From positions 253,707 to 317,706 of the forward strand of contig NZ_LMKM01000023.1 of the NCBI RefSeq assembly GCF_001421515.1: 64,000 nucleotides of DNA. Direction: 5' to 3'. The notes under the pieces are model-generated. The model ran no database searches. It was not told where the DNA came from and saw only the letters and a list, made by a program, of their open reading frames with translations. Source of the DNA: Pedobacter sp. Leaf216. Lineage in GTDB: Bacteria > Bacteroidota > Bacteroidia > Sphingobacteriales > Sphingobacteriaceae. Shown here piece by piece: positions 10,052 through 18,378 of the stretch; positions within the stretch are counted from its first letter, which is position 1, and each line of letters begins with the position of its first letter. The position numbers and the translations under genes were made by a program.

Positions 10052-10846
10052 CTATTCCTTTTTAAACCAAGGAAAAAAAGCACTTGTTGTTTGTTGGTAT
10101 TTTTTATAAGCTACAGGTTTGCTCCGCAAATTTTGTTCTTCGTTATTGGGAACACCGGTAACTTTGGTTAATAAATATAAAATAATTGCCGGACTGATGA
10201 TGGCCAAGATGCCCCAAGGGGAAGCCATTGCAAAAATAAAATAGGCCATCCAGGTTAACCATTCAAAGAAATAGTTGGGATGGCGGCTATAATACCAGAG
10301 CCCTGTATCGCAAACTTTGCCTTTATTGCCCGGATCTGTTTTGAAGGCAGCAAGTTGCCTGTCGGCGATCATTTCACCAAAGAAACCAACAGCCCAAACT
10401 ACTGCGCCAGCAAATTCTAAGACGGAAATTCCTTGCGATGTATTTGCGGTAATGATAAAAAAGGGAATAGCCAGAATAACATTTGAAATGGCCTGAAACT
10501 GGAAAAACACAAAAAAATTCCGGTCTGCTTTATCGCCCCATTCTTTACGGAGTTGCTCGTATCGGCCTTCTTCTTCATCCAAATGGCCGATAACACGTTG
10601 CCAAAGGTGAATGCCAAGTCTGAGTTCTGCAAGTAAAAACATTCCGCAGATTAAAATTTTGCGTGGATCAAATCCGTCTGACATGAAAAAAGTAATCAAC
10701 GTAATTACAGGGAAATTCAACGCCCAAAACACATCCACTACTCCGGCATTTTTGATCTTCTTCGCCCAGAACCAAACCATGGCCATAATAAAACAGCAGG
10801 CAATTAAAGAAATGAGCGTGATGAAAAGTAGATGTTTGTAATCCAT
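10052..10846 (-). CDS. DUF1295 membrane protein (steroid 5-alpha-reductase / isoprenylcysteine-methyltransferase fold)
   Basis: 264 aa, about six hydrophobic segments. The C-terminal block CDTGLWYYSRHPNYFFEWLTWMAYF (about 189-213) is the hallmark: the RHPNYF segment is shared by DUF1295 and 5-alpha-reductase-like membrane enzymes. The family is expected to reduce or methylate lipid substrates in the membrane. The true substrate is unknown, but the lipid-cluster context suggests an acyl chain. Followed after 168 bp by the CFA-type methyltransferase. Confidence 0.82.
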   Translation of the reverse strand: MDYKHLLFITLISLIACCFIMAMVWFWAKKIKNAGVVDVFWALNFPVITLITFFMSDGFDPRKILICGMFLLAELRLGIHLWQRVIGHLDEEEGRYEQLRKEWGDKADRNFFVFFQFQAISNVILAIPFFIITANTSQGISVLEFAGAVVWAVGFFGEMIADRQLAAFKTDPGNKGKVCDTGLWYYSRHPNYFFEWLTWMAYFIFAMASPWGILAIISPAIILYLLTKVTGVPNNEEQNLRSKPVAYKKYQQTTSAFFPWFKKE

Positions 10847-10929
10847 AAAAAGGTTTAGGGTTTAGGGCATAAGGTTTAAGGAAATGCATGCTGCTTTAGA
10901 TTTTACCTTCAGCCATACACCTTTGCCTT

Positions 10930-11259
10930 CTACCTTTTTACCAGCAATTCTTTAATACCTTCGCCATCCTTTAATTTAAACAAATAAACTAAAACATAAG
11001 CTAAAGTTGCAATACTGCCTAAACATACGAACAAAATTGTGATAGAGATTTTAAGAATAATGCTTTTTTCTTTGTAAAACATCCAAAGGGTGATAATGAA
11101 TATGTTAGCATAAAAATCCCATAAGGTGGCGCGCATCCATGGAATACTGCCTAAAAAATCCCATTGATCAAAAAGGTTGCTTTCTAACGAAGTGCTAATC
11201 ACCTTATAACACATAAAAACAAACAGTGCCGAGAAAATAATTTTAAGAAAGTTGATCAT
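10930..11259 (-). CDS. small membrane protein, possibly DUF1475-like
   Basis: 109 aa from the ATG at 11257-11259 (MINFLKIIFSALFVFMCYK). An upstream extension to 11313 is possible but carries no recognisable sequence. Three hydrophobic segments (about 3-20, 45-62, 68-93) separated by short polar loops, with WDFLGSIPWMRATLWDFYAN between the first two. I recall similar small proteins next to DUF1295 genes in Bacteroidota and annotate them tentatively as DUF1475-like. No function can be assigned. It lies 83 bp upstream of the DUF1295 gene in the same direction. Confidence 0.6.
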   Translation of the reverse strand: MINFLKIIFSALFVFMCYKVISTSLESNLFDQWDFLGSIPWMRATLWDFYANIFIITLWMFYKEKSIILKISITILFVCLGSIATLAYVLVYLFKLKDGEGIKELLVKR

Positions 11260-11841
11260 AAGGAGGACTTTAATTTTATTTATAATTTGGCATATATACG
11301 GTAAGGTAGCCAAAAAAGATTTATTTTAATTTGCTAAAGGCTGTCTGCAGGGTGCGAGAGGGAAAGGCGGATAACAGTAAGGTGAAGTTCAGATGATGAT
11401 GGTTCAAAAAGAACTAAAAGAGTTGTCAAATTAATAACAAGGTTGCTAGAAAGTTGACAACTCTGAAATAGTATTATAATAATAAAATTTTGCGAACGAT
11501 TTGGGCATGCCCCAAGCTGCGCAAGGGTCGGGCTATACGTTGCAATCTTTTTTGATGAAGAATCAAAAAAGGATTTCCACTGCTATCCCTCATGCGAAAA
11601 AAGGAAACCTGTGCTTTTGTTTCGTGGTGGTAAAAAATATGTGGCGCTAAGAATTGTCAACTTTAATAACACAGTTGCTAGAAAGTTGACAACTCTGAAA
11701 TGAATAATTGTTTCTGGTGGTAAAATAAGTGACGTTTAATAATAAAAAACAAATGGTCTGTGGGGACACAGACCATGGAGATTTTACTAAAAGAGTTGAC
11801 AAAGGAATGTTTTTTGCTGAGATTTTTCTTCAGCTTTTGCA
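11260..11841. other. repeat-rich spacer, about 580 bp
   Basis: No convincing gene. It contains a duplicated 28-nt segment (11442-11469 and 11674-11701), an 11-bp inverted pair (AGAGTTGTCAA at 11419-11429, TTGACAACTCT at 11454-11464), a hairpin with arms CTTTTTTGAT (11547-11556) and ATCAAAAAAG (11562-11571), and near 11757 a GTCTGTG/CACAGAC hairpin also seen at 23.8 and 23.97 kb. Confidence 0.6.
11442..11701. repeat. 28-bp direct repeat pair, 232 bp apart
   Basis: The segment beginning GTTGCTAGAAAGTTGACA is identical at 11442-11469 and 11674-11701. Each copy is preceded by a TTGTCAA motif able to pair with its TTGACAA, so each copy can form a stem. A third partial copy (AGAGTTGACAAA) lies near 11792. 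The family appears confined to this spacer within the window. Confidence 0.65.
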
Positions 11842-12570
11842 TTAAACTTTTCTAATCTTAATGATCCTCATCCAATGCAATACTTTCATTACTGGATAGG
11901 TTGGGTCGAACTCCCACCATTTTGTAGCGAAATTAGGGCTATTTGGTTTTTTGTGGTGATTGTTTTGAAAAAGCTCACCCATTAATAAGAAATCCCATGG
12001 CAATGAGTTTTTACTGTGGTCGTCGTTATCGTGGTTAGAATAGCCATATTTATGCCCACACCAGTTTACAATCGCACCATGTAACGGCCCCATTAAAAAG
12101 TGAACCGGCAATAAGATATACATCCACCAATAATTGGCAAAAGCAACATAAAAACCGATATAAAACAAGCCACAAGCAATTCTCCAGGCCCATGAGTTCC
12201 CGATTCTATCAACAACCGGCCATTCTGGATAATTGCCCTGAAAAGCTGGCTCCGGTTGTATTTTAAATTGCAAATAATTCATATACATGTTCTTCGTTGC
12301 GATCATCATCCCGAAAACATCCTTAAAAAAATGTGGTGAATGCGGATCTTTTTCAGTATCGCTATACGCGTGGTGCATTCTATGCAGAATGGCATATGCG
12401 CGTGGGTTTAAAAATGAAGAACCTTGCGAAATCAGTAATATCAGGTAGAAAAACCGCTCCCAGAAAAGCTCCATCTTAAACATCTTATGAGATGAGTAAC
12501 GGTGAAGAAAAAAGGTTTGGCTAAATAAGGATAAAAACCAATGGCAAAGAAAAAATATGAGGATAATCAT
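11842..12570 (-). CDS. membrane fatty acid desaturase (acyl-CoA desaturase type)
   Basis: 242 aa. Three His boxes that hold the di-iron centre are visible: HRYSSH (about 23-28), HRMHH (about 64-68) and HNNHH (about 204-208). Hydrophobic segments lie at the N-terminus and around 130-160. The family uses O2 to put a cis double bond in acyl chains and is shorter here than eukaryotic delta-9 desaturases, as is usual in bacteria. It would supply the unsaturated acyl chains needed by the cyclopropane synthase and partner genes downstream on the same strand. A repeat-rich 580-bp spacer separates it from them, so it is probably transcribed on its own. Confidence 0.85.
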   Translation of the reverse strand: MIILIFFLCHWFLSLFSQTFFLHRYSSHKMFKMELFWERFFYLILLISQGSSFLNPRAYAILHRMHHAYSDTEKDPHSPHFFKDVFGMMIATKNMYMNYLQFKIQPEPAFQGNYPEWPVVDRIGNSWAWRIACGLFYIGFYVAFANYWWMYILLPVHFLMGPLHGAIVNWCGHKYGYSNHDNDDHSKNSLPWDFLLMGELFQNNHHKKPNSPNFATKWWEFDPTYPVMKVLHWMRIIKIRKV

Positions 12571-12832
12571 GTATAATGTGTATGCTGTATAAACGGAATT
12601 TGAGGGCGTTTAGTTTCTGAATGTGGAGAAAACCACTTTGACTGGAGCATTTAGATAAAAAGAAGAGGCCATATAATAACATCGTTTTATTATGTTGAGC
12701 TGTAGAAAAACCTGTTTAAATACGTTTTAACGCATTTAGACAATCTGTTCCTAGTTATCTTATCAAATAATATGAAGCATTTGGTTTAAAATTGCCTTTT
12801 ATGCTACAACCTCTTCTTTTTTAAATTATTTA

Positions 12833-13330
12833 TTATCTACCGAAATCATCTTGAACGCGAACAATATCACTTTCATCTGATGGGTTGGAAGCATCTGTAT
12901 GTTGCCAAATTTCTGCTACTACTCCCCAATCTTCCAAACCAATTAAACGGTGGCGTTCGCCTTGTTGTAATTTAATCTGATCTTTTGGCGCATATTTTTT
13001 TACTTCGCCTTCTTCATCAGTTTGGCTGGTTTTAATGCCAACAGTACCGGTTACTACCTGCCATATTTCGGCTCTACGGTGGTGATATTGCCACGAAAGG
13101 CGTGTATTTGGCGCAACAATTAAAATTTTCGGACTTAATTTACCACCAATTTTAAGGTCTTCTACATTTAATCCATCAAAATAAGTATCGGCAAATTGTT
13201 GTGCCTGAGCTTCGTCTATTACAAAGAAACCACCCCAAGGACGGGTTTCATCGCGGTTTACTACATTGAAACCTTCAATTTTTAAACGTTGTGCAACGCT
13301 TTCGAATATTTCTTTTTTGTCGTTTGTCAT
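12833..13330 (-). CDS. cupin-domain protein, sugar-phosphate isomerase-like
   Basis: 165 aa single cupin. The metal-binding cupin motif is visible as QYHHRRAEIWQVVTG (about 82-96) and the second motif as QQGERHRL (about 121-128). Preceded by NRDETRPWGGFFVID, a segment shared with mannose-6-phosphate isomerase type II and related cupins. Likely a sugar-phosphate isomerase or nucleotidyltransferase-associated cupin; the exact substrate cannot be told. It stands alone. Confidence 0.7.
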   Translation of the reverse strand: MTNDKKEIFESVAQRLKIEGFNVVNRDETRPWGGFFVIDEAQAQQFADTYFDGLNVEDLKIGGKLSPKILIVAPNTRLSWQYHHRRAEIWQVVTGTVGIKTSQTDEEGEVKKYAPKDQIKLQQGERHRLIGLEDWGVVAEIWQHTDASNPSDESDIVRVQDDFGR

Positions 13331-13430
13331 TGATAAAATATTTGTTTTCTAATGATTGTCGAGGTGCATAGGCATTATTAAATGGCCTATGTGGTTCTAT
13401 AATTGCTGCAAAAATAAGCCTAATAAATTA

Positions 13431-13460
13431 AAAAAGCCCCTTCGGGCTCTTTATTTTTTT
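13431..13460. terminator. intrinsic terminator
   Basis: Stem AGCCC/GGGCT (13435-13439, 13444-13448) with a CTTC loop, A-rich on the left and T-rich on the right, so it can work in either direction. It lies downstream of the minus-strand lipoprotein gene at 13571. Confidence 0.75.
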
Positions 13461-13570
13461 GATCAGAAATTTTAAGCTGCATAATACTCATCGTACAAAG
13501 CATGAGGATCTGTACTTAACTGCAAACTGAACCTATAAATGTGTTATAGCTAAACTATCAAATCAATTGA

Positions 13571-14410
13571 TTATTCTACCGATGAAGTAAATGTCATTGT
13601 TGCAAATTGTCCAGTTAATGTGATGCGTTTGTTCTTAGGTACATTTACTTCAATATATTTTTCAGTACTACCATATCTGATCCGTAAGCCAACTGGAACA
13701 TGTGTTCTTATGATGTAGAAACTGATAGGTCCGTTTTGACTATACCTTATTGCTGATCCAAAATCATTTTCCATTGGATTATAGGCCGTTTGGGTATCAA
13801 TCTTATATGCAGTGTAATCATTTTGCAGGTCAACAAGGTAATTGGGCAAATCGGTTACCACAACATTTAACAAGCCTACAATTCTTTCCATTATCATTTC
13901 CATGGTCTGGTTATTATTTATAGTAACCCCCACTTTTTTCGCAAAAAAGGTATCTGATGTTTTATAGAATTTATCCAAAAAGAATTGGGTTGGCTGCCAA
14001 TATTGAAAATTAGCATCCGCATAGTGCAAATAAACAGGCTTATCCTTATCTGCATCATAAAATTGATTGATACCAAACTCGCTATTGGATCCTATTGCCA
14101 CAAAATTATAAGTTCCGTTAGGCAAATCAAGAGTAATTTGCCCAAAGGTTGGGCTCGAAGAAAGTTGCGTTTGTCTGGTTATTTCAGCTCCATCTTCAGT
14201 GTTATAGGCAATAATTGTTAATTGTACAATAAAATTTTTAATCGGCTCTGTCGGAAATCCAACATTTGGATCGCCGACATTGTGGTTTAACCCGCCAATT
14301 TTAAACGCTATTTTACTTTTTTTCACAGATTCCACATGCCCGCCAAAATCTTTTATACATGCCGACAGCATCACCGCCACCGCACATATTGTTAACATAC
14401 TCTTTTTCAT
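13571..14410 (-). CDS. lipoprotein of unknown function (FimB/Mfa2-like at best)
   Basis: 279 aa. Lipobox at MLSACIKD (Cys about 18), so the mature protein is lipid-anchored. The rest is beta-rich: NGTYNFVAIGSNSEFGINQF (about 100-119) and an Asn/Thr-rich middle. The layout (Cys, two beta domains, glycine-rich turn segments) recalls fimbrial-anchor lipoproteins of Bacteroidota, but I cannot point to a diagnostic motif, and no fimbrial genes are nearby. Divergent from the PL6 lyase gene. Confidence 0.6.
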   Translation of the reverse strand: MKKSMLTICAVAVMLSACIKDFGGHVESVKKSKIAFKIGGLNHNVGDPNVGFPTEPIKNFIVQLTIIAYNTEDGAEITRQTQLSSSPTFGQITLDLPNGTYNFVAIGSNSEFGINQFYDADKDKPVYLHYADANFQYWQPTQFFLDKFYKTSDTFFAKKVGVTINNNQTMEMIMERIVGLLNVVVTDLPNYLVDLQNDYTAYKIDTQTAYNPMENDFGSAIRYSQNGPISFYIIRTHVPVGLRIRYGSTEKYIEVNVPKNKRITLTGQFATMTFTSSVE

Positions 14411-14601
14411 AAGGCTTTTTTATAATAAATTTAACCTAATCAAAATCCAATATGAGTCTACTTTTAAATTTGTATCAACAATTGTTACCCGTGATAGCAA
14501 AAATGCACACCTTTCGGAGTAATCATGTAAAAATTAAAATACAAGCATAATAAATAACAGCAATACGCTTAATATAACTTATTATGCTCAGGTGGTTTTA
14601 C

Positions 14602-14609
14602 TATGTTTG
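14602..14609 (+). promoter_or_regulatory. Bacteroidota -7 promoter box of the PL6 gene
   Basis: TATGTTTG matches the TAnnTTTG consensus 20 bp before the ATG at 14630. The -33 element is not clear. Confidence 0.5.
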
Positions 14610-14629
14610 ATTAACAAAAAATCCCTTTC

Positions 14630-15796
14630 ATGATCCAAAAACTAAGCATCTGCATCTTATTCTCGCTAATTTTTATTCAAAATATAACGGCAAAAGTTTA
14701 CCACATCAGTACTGAACAAGAATTTAAAGTCATTGAATCTGTATTGCTTGCGGGGGATGAAGTGATCATCAAAAGCGGAAATTATTCTAACTGGGCCTTA
14801 ACAATAAGTGCTAAAGGAACTTCAGCCAAGCCAATTTTAATTTCTGCTGAGAAAGCTGGAATGGTTGTTTTTTCAGGAGGTGTAGCAAAATCAATATTTG
14901 AGATTTCAGGAGAACACATATTCATTAGAGGCATTAGCTTTAAAAACTGCATATTGAGCAAAAATGCCACACTTATTGAACTCAAGGCAACCAAGTATTG
15001 CAAAGTATCTGGCTGCAGTTTTTCTGGCAATAAAGTGAGCGCGCAATTTACGCCTTTGGTTGTTATCTCTGGTAAGGGCAGCGGCAATAGCATTAACCAT
15101 TCAAGCTTTATTTCCAACATCGATAATCAGGATGTACAAGTGAAAATCACCAAAGATGCTTACCCTAAATTTACAGTTATAGAAAACAACCTTTTCAAAG
15201 ATAAAAACAAAGTGAGCTGGCCAAACGGCAACGGGGGCGAATGTATTCAGGTTGGTCAGGATCCTGTGTTATTGGGAAACCAACGTCCGGAAACGCTGGT
15301 ACAAAAAAACAGATTTATCCATTGCAATGCAGAAAATGAGGTAATTAGCAATAAAAGTAGCGGCAATAAATACCTTAATAATTATTTTGAAGATAACGAT
15401 GGCGAACTGGTAATGCGTGGAGGACACGATTGTACCATTGCCCATAACACATTTAAAGGTGGTACAGGTGGCATCAGGGTTAATGGTACCGGCCATCAGA
15501 TTATCAATAATAAATTGGATGGCATTCAAACGGCCATCAGGCTGATGTATGGCATGGCAAAAGGCAAGGATGAAATTGGTTTTTACATCGCGGCGAGTGA
15601 TTGTATTATTAAGAGCAATATGATAACTAATGCCACAACCGGAATATTAATTGGCGATAGCAAGGATGCAGACTGGACAGGTAAATTTGATACGAAAAGG
15701 TATCCTTCTTCAGTAATGCAAAATATTGCTCCTTTTGATAATGATATAAGGGCAAATAACTTTAAAAATGTAAAGAATGAGGTGGTGAAAATGTAA
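14630..15796 (+). CDS. polysaccharide lyase family 6 (chondroitinase B / alginate lyase type)
   Basis: 388 aa with a signal peptide (MIQKLSICILFSLIFIQNITA), hence secreted or periplasmic. The right-handed beta-helix shows as repeated short beta units. Lys242 (in ENEVISNKSSGN) and Arg263 (in ELVMRGGHD) are 21 residues apart, the same spacing as Lys250/Arg271 of chondroitinase B and the catalytic pair of PL6 alginate lyases. It ends soon after the helix, so it is a single-domain enzyme shorter than chondroitinase B (506 aa). PL6 enzymes cleave alginate or dermatan sulfate by beta-elimination; which one cannot be read off. The nearby PL14-like enzyme makes a uronic-acid polymer such as alginate attractive. 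Confidence 0.85.
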   Translation: MIQKLSICILFSLIFIQNITAKVYHISTEQEFKVIESVLLAGDEVIIKSGNYSNWALTISAKGTSAKPILISAEKAGMVVFSGGVAKSIFEISGEHIFIRGISFKNCILSKNATLIELKATKYCKVSGCSFSGNKVSAQFTPLVVISGKGSGNSINHSSFISNIDNQDVQVKITKDAYPKFTVIENNLFKDKNKVSWPNGNGGECIQVGQDPVLLGNQRPETLVQKNRFIHCNAENEVISNKSSGNKYLNNYFEDNDGELVMRGGHDCTIAHNTFKGGTGGIRVNGTGHQIINNKLDGIQTAIRLMYGMAKGKDEIGFYIAASDCIIKSNMITNATTGILIGDSKDADWTGKFDTKRYPSSVMQNIAPFDNDIRANNFKNVKNEVVKM

Positions 15797-15891
15797 AGTT
15801 TAGCACAGTCACCTGATTTATTTCATTGCTAGGATAGATAGCAAGAAAAGATACTTAAATAAAGGAGTTAATTTATACAATCTGCAAAAAA

Positions 15892-15976
15892 CTGTCATCT
15901 CAAATGGAGCGCAACGTAGCCGGAAAATCTATAAGATAGACCTCTGCATTCCGCTATGCTTCAATCGAGATGACAG
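15892..15976. repeat. REP-like inverted repeat between convergent lyase genes
   Basis: CTGTCATCTC (15892-15901) and GAGATGACAG (15967-15976) are perfect 10-bp inverted arms around 65 bp. A related sequence (TCATCTTGA...GAGAGATC) lies at 7421-7453. Such elements are widely scattered in Bacteroidota genomes and could end transcription from both lyase genes. Confidence 0.6.
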
Positions 15977-16014
15977 CCATACATCAAGATTCTTTAGCTT
16001 TTAATCCATTATCA

Positions 16015-16902
16015 CTACTGAATCTTATTTACCACTAAATCATCAAAGTAAATGTAGCTGGTTTGGCTTGAACCCCATACCGCAACATCTTTTCCTCCTC
16101 TAAAGTTATGAAAGGATAACCTGTTGATCAGTCGCTGAGCATCGTTTGTGGTCCAACGGATAGCCTGATCCAGCACAGTGGTTCCATTGATGATTACCTG
16201 TACCTGACCATTTTTATTGGATCCGGTGTTGCTTTTTACATAAAGGTGAACGGTGTAGGTATCGCCTTTAACCAAACTGCCAGAAGATGGGTAAGATTTG
16301 CCAAAGGTATCGCCGCAAGGGCCCGCCATATCCCTATGGTAAACATATGGTTGAAAAAACACACGGCTACCGGTATTGTACCACATTAAACGCAAACTGC
16401 CGCCGTTACCATCGCTGGCTATATCGCATCCGGTATTTCCCTCTCCAATGAGGAAACCGAAGCCAACTTTCCCTCCCCTGCTCCAATCGAACTGGCTATG
16501 GAAACGTACTTTAAATGTTGCTTCGTAGGCCGAACCATCTGATATATCTGCACCAGCGATTAAACCGTTAGAAACTGAATTTGGAGCAAGAGTAGCCCTG
16601 GCCCAGTTACCTGAGATATAAGCGCGGCTTTCGTTCCAGCCTGTTAAGCTTGCACCACCAAAATCGGTACTGGCCTCGCCGTAGGTATAAGCACCATCGG
16701 CATGGGTAAAACCCGTATTAATGTTGCTTGGGTAAGCCGCAGCAGCTGCTAATGTATTGTTGGCTGCACTGATTTTTTCAGGCGAGGTAATACTTTCTGA
16801 AGTAGCTTTAGCAGATTCATCTTTTTGGCAACTGTAAATGGTTAGCGAAAATATAAGCAATACAGACGCAATAAAATGCGTAGAATTCATTTTTTGACTC
16901 AT
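16015..16902 (-). CDS. secreted polysaccharide lyase, PL14-like
   Basis: 295 aa with a lipobox (LTIYSCQKD, Cys about 25), so probably a surface or periplasmic lipoprotein. After a Ser/Ala-rich linker the domain (about 60-295) shows the jelly-roll phrases WSRGGKVGFGFLIGEG, GGSLRLMWYNTGS, PYVYHRDM and QVQVIINGTTVLDQ, the order seen in PL14-type lyases (alginate, glucuronan). I assign the family by these phrases, not by a proven catalytic residue, so the substrate is open. Convergent with the PL6 gene and followed upstream by a LacI regulator. Confidence 0.6.
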   Translation of the reverse strand: MSQKMNSTHFIASVLLIFSLTIYSCQKDESAKATSESITSPEKISAANNTLAAAAAYPSNINTGFTHADGAYTYGEASTDFGGASLTGWNESRAYISGNWARATLAPNSVSNGLIAGADISDGSAYEATFKVRFHSQFDWSRGGKVGFGFLIGEGNTGCDIASDGNGGSLRLMWYNTGSRVFFQPYVYHRDMAGPCGDTFGKSYPSSGSLVKGDTYTVHLYVKSNTGSNKNGQVQVIINGTTVLDQAIRWTTNDAQRLINRLSFHNFRGGKDVAVWGSSQTSYIYFDDLVVNKIQ

Positions 16903-16953
16903 GTTAGTTTTAATTAAGATTTAAATTTGGTTAGATTTTTTTCGGGGGCAACT

Positions 16954-16989
16954 TACTATCCTTGATAGCATGTTACACGTTTGATAGTA
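16954..16989 (-). promoter_or_regulatory. inverted repeat upstream of the PL14-like gene
   Basis: TACTATC (16954-16960) and GATAGTA (16983-16989) are perfect 7-bp arms 22 bp apart, with two further GATAG copies in the same stretch. They lie 52-87 bp before the lyase start, a position suitable for a regulator. Confidence 0.35.
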
Positions 16990-17157
16990 ATTCTTTTTAT
17001 TTTTTTGGTTAGCTATTATCTGATACACTAACTTAGTCAAAAAGGTATTTTCAAACAGACTTGCTTTATCTTAAAAACGGTAAAACCTATCTCTCTCTTT
17101 ATTACAACGATTGAAATAATGCTGGTTAAGCGCTATTTTTTTACAAATTTATTGTAA

Positions 17158-18180
17158 TTATTCAACTGCGTGAATTTTAAGGTTACAATTCACAATTACC
17201 TTTTTGTAATCTTTCACTTCAATTTCTCCATTAATGAGTTTAACCAATAGAGTAACAGCCTGCTCGCCAAGTGATTCAGGATTTTCTTCTATAGATGCAA
17301 TTGGAGGAGAACTGAGGTAAGCAATTATGGGATCGTTGCCAAAGCCGATACATTCGAGTTTTTTGTAATGAGGATGCGCTATTGAACGCAGAAATTTAAT
17401 GGTATCAAACAGTAGCTTTTCTTTAAAAGCAACTAATGCAGTTGGTCCATTTTCTAAATTGCTAAAAAGGCCTTTAATGGCCAAAAGTGTGTTTTCATCA
17501 TCAAAATCAGTATATGCTACATGCTCAGCATTAAAAGGAATGGCATTATCTTTAAGTGCATTGATGTATCCGGAAAAACGATCGTGACTGAAATTAACCA
17601 GTTTGGGTCCACCGAGATAGGCCACTTTTTTATGCCCTCTGTTGATTAAGTATTCGGTAGCCATATAACAGCCTTGATGGGTATTGCCCAATACCTTGTG
17701 GCAATTGAGATTAAAACTTGGATTTCGGGTGTAATAAACAACAGGAATACCAATTTTCTCAAATTGATCAAGATGTGAAAAATCTGAGGTTTGTTTAGAA
17801 ATGGCAACGATTAATCCATCTACCCTTGAGCCTAAAAGCGTTGCCGCAGCCCTTACTTCCATCTCAAAATTATCATGCGATTGGCTGATGATAATGTTAT
17901 ATCCATTGGCGGTGGCCAGCTGCTCCATGCCATAAATGCTCCGGGTAAAAAAGTGGTCGGACAGATTGGGCAATATGATGCCGATAATACGCGATTTCCT
18001 ATCTCTTAGTCTTAGAGCAGAAATATCAGGAGTAAAATTTAATCTTGCTGCCAGTTCTTTTACACGCAATTTGGTACTCTCCTTAATTCTCGGATAATCT
18101 TTTAGCGATTTAGAAACGGTAGAGATGGATAACTTTAATTCTTTTGCAATTAATTTTAATGTAACAGGTTTATTTTCCAT
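17158..18180 (-). CDS. LacI/GalR-family transcriptional regulator
   Basis: 340 aa. N-terminal helix-turn-helix (VTLKLIAKELKLSISTVSKSL, residues 6-26, hinge to about 60) then a periplasmic-binding-protein-like sensor (FRSGIIGIILPNLSDHFFTRS type opening near 65-85; ends with IASIEENPESLGEQAV). It lies downstream of a SusC/SusD pair and beside the lyases, so it likely senses a saccharide and controls them. A fitting palindrome, TAAAACGTTTTA, lies before the distal SusC gene (29048-29059). Inducer unknown. Confidence 0.88.
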   Translation of the reverse strand: MENKPVTLKLIAKELKLSISTVSKSLKDYPRIKESTKLRVKELAARLNFTPDISALRLRDRKSRIIGIILPNLSDHFFTRSIYGMEQLATANGYNIIISQSHDNFEMEVRAAATLLGSRVDGLIVAISKQTSDFSHLDQFEKIGIPVVYYTRNPSFNLNCHKVLGNTHQGCYMATEYLINRGHKKVAYLGGPKLVNFSHDRFSGYINALKDNAIPFNAEHVAYTDFDDENTLLAIKGLFSNLENGPTALVAFKEKLLFDTIKFLRSIAHPHYKKLECIGFGNDPIIAYLSSPPIASIEENPESLGEQAVTLLVKLINGEIEVKDYKKVIVNCNLKIHAVE

Positions 18181-18243
18181 AGGTGAGGGAGCTTAAGCGT
18201 TACAAGGTGTTGAGCGGTTAGCGTTAAACGAAGCGATTAATGG

Positions 18244-18268
18244 CCGGAGCAGCGAGCAACTGCTCCGG
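18244..18268 (-). terminator. hairpin between SusD and LacI genes
   Basis: CCGGAGCAG (18244-18252) pairs with CTGCTCCGG (18260-18268) around a 7-nt loop, in the 198-bp gap after the SusD stop. No clear T run follows, so it may be an mRNA-stabilising stem rather than a terminator. Confidence 0.45.
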
Positions 18269-18378
18269 TACATCAATTAAATAACAATAAGCGGATATCA
18301 TAACATGAAATTGCTGTTATATAATTCATAAAATAAATCACGTTTCATGATAACATTTTATTTATTTAATTTTTTACC

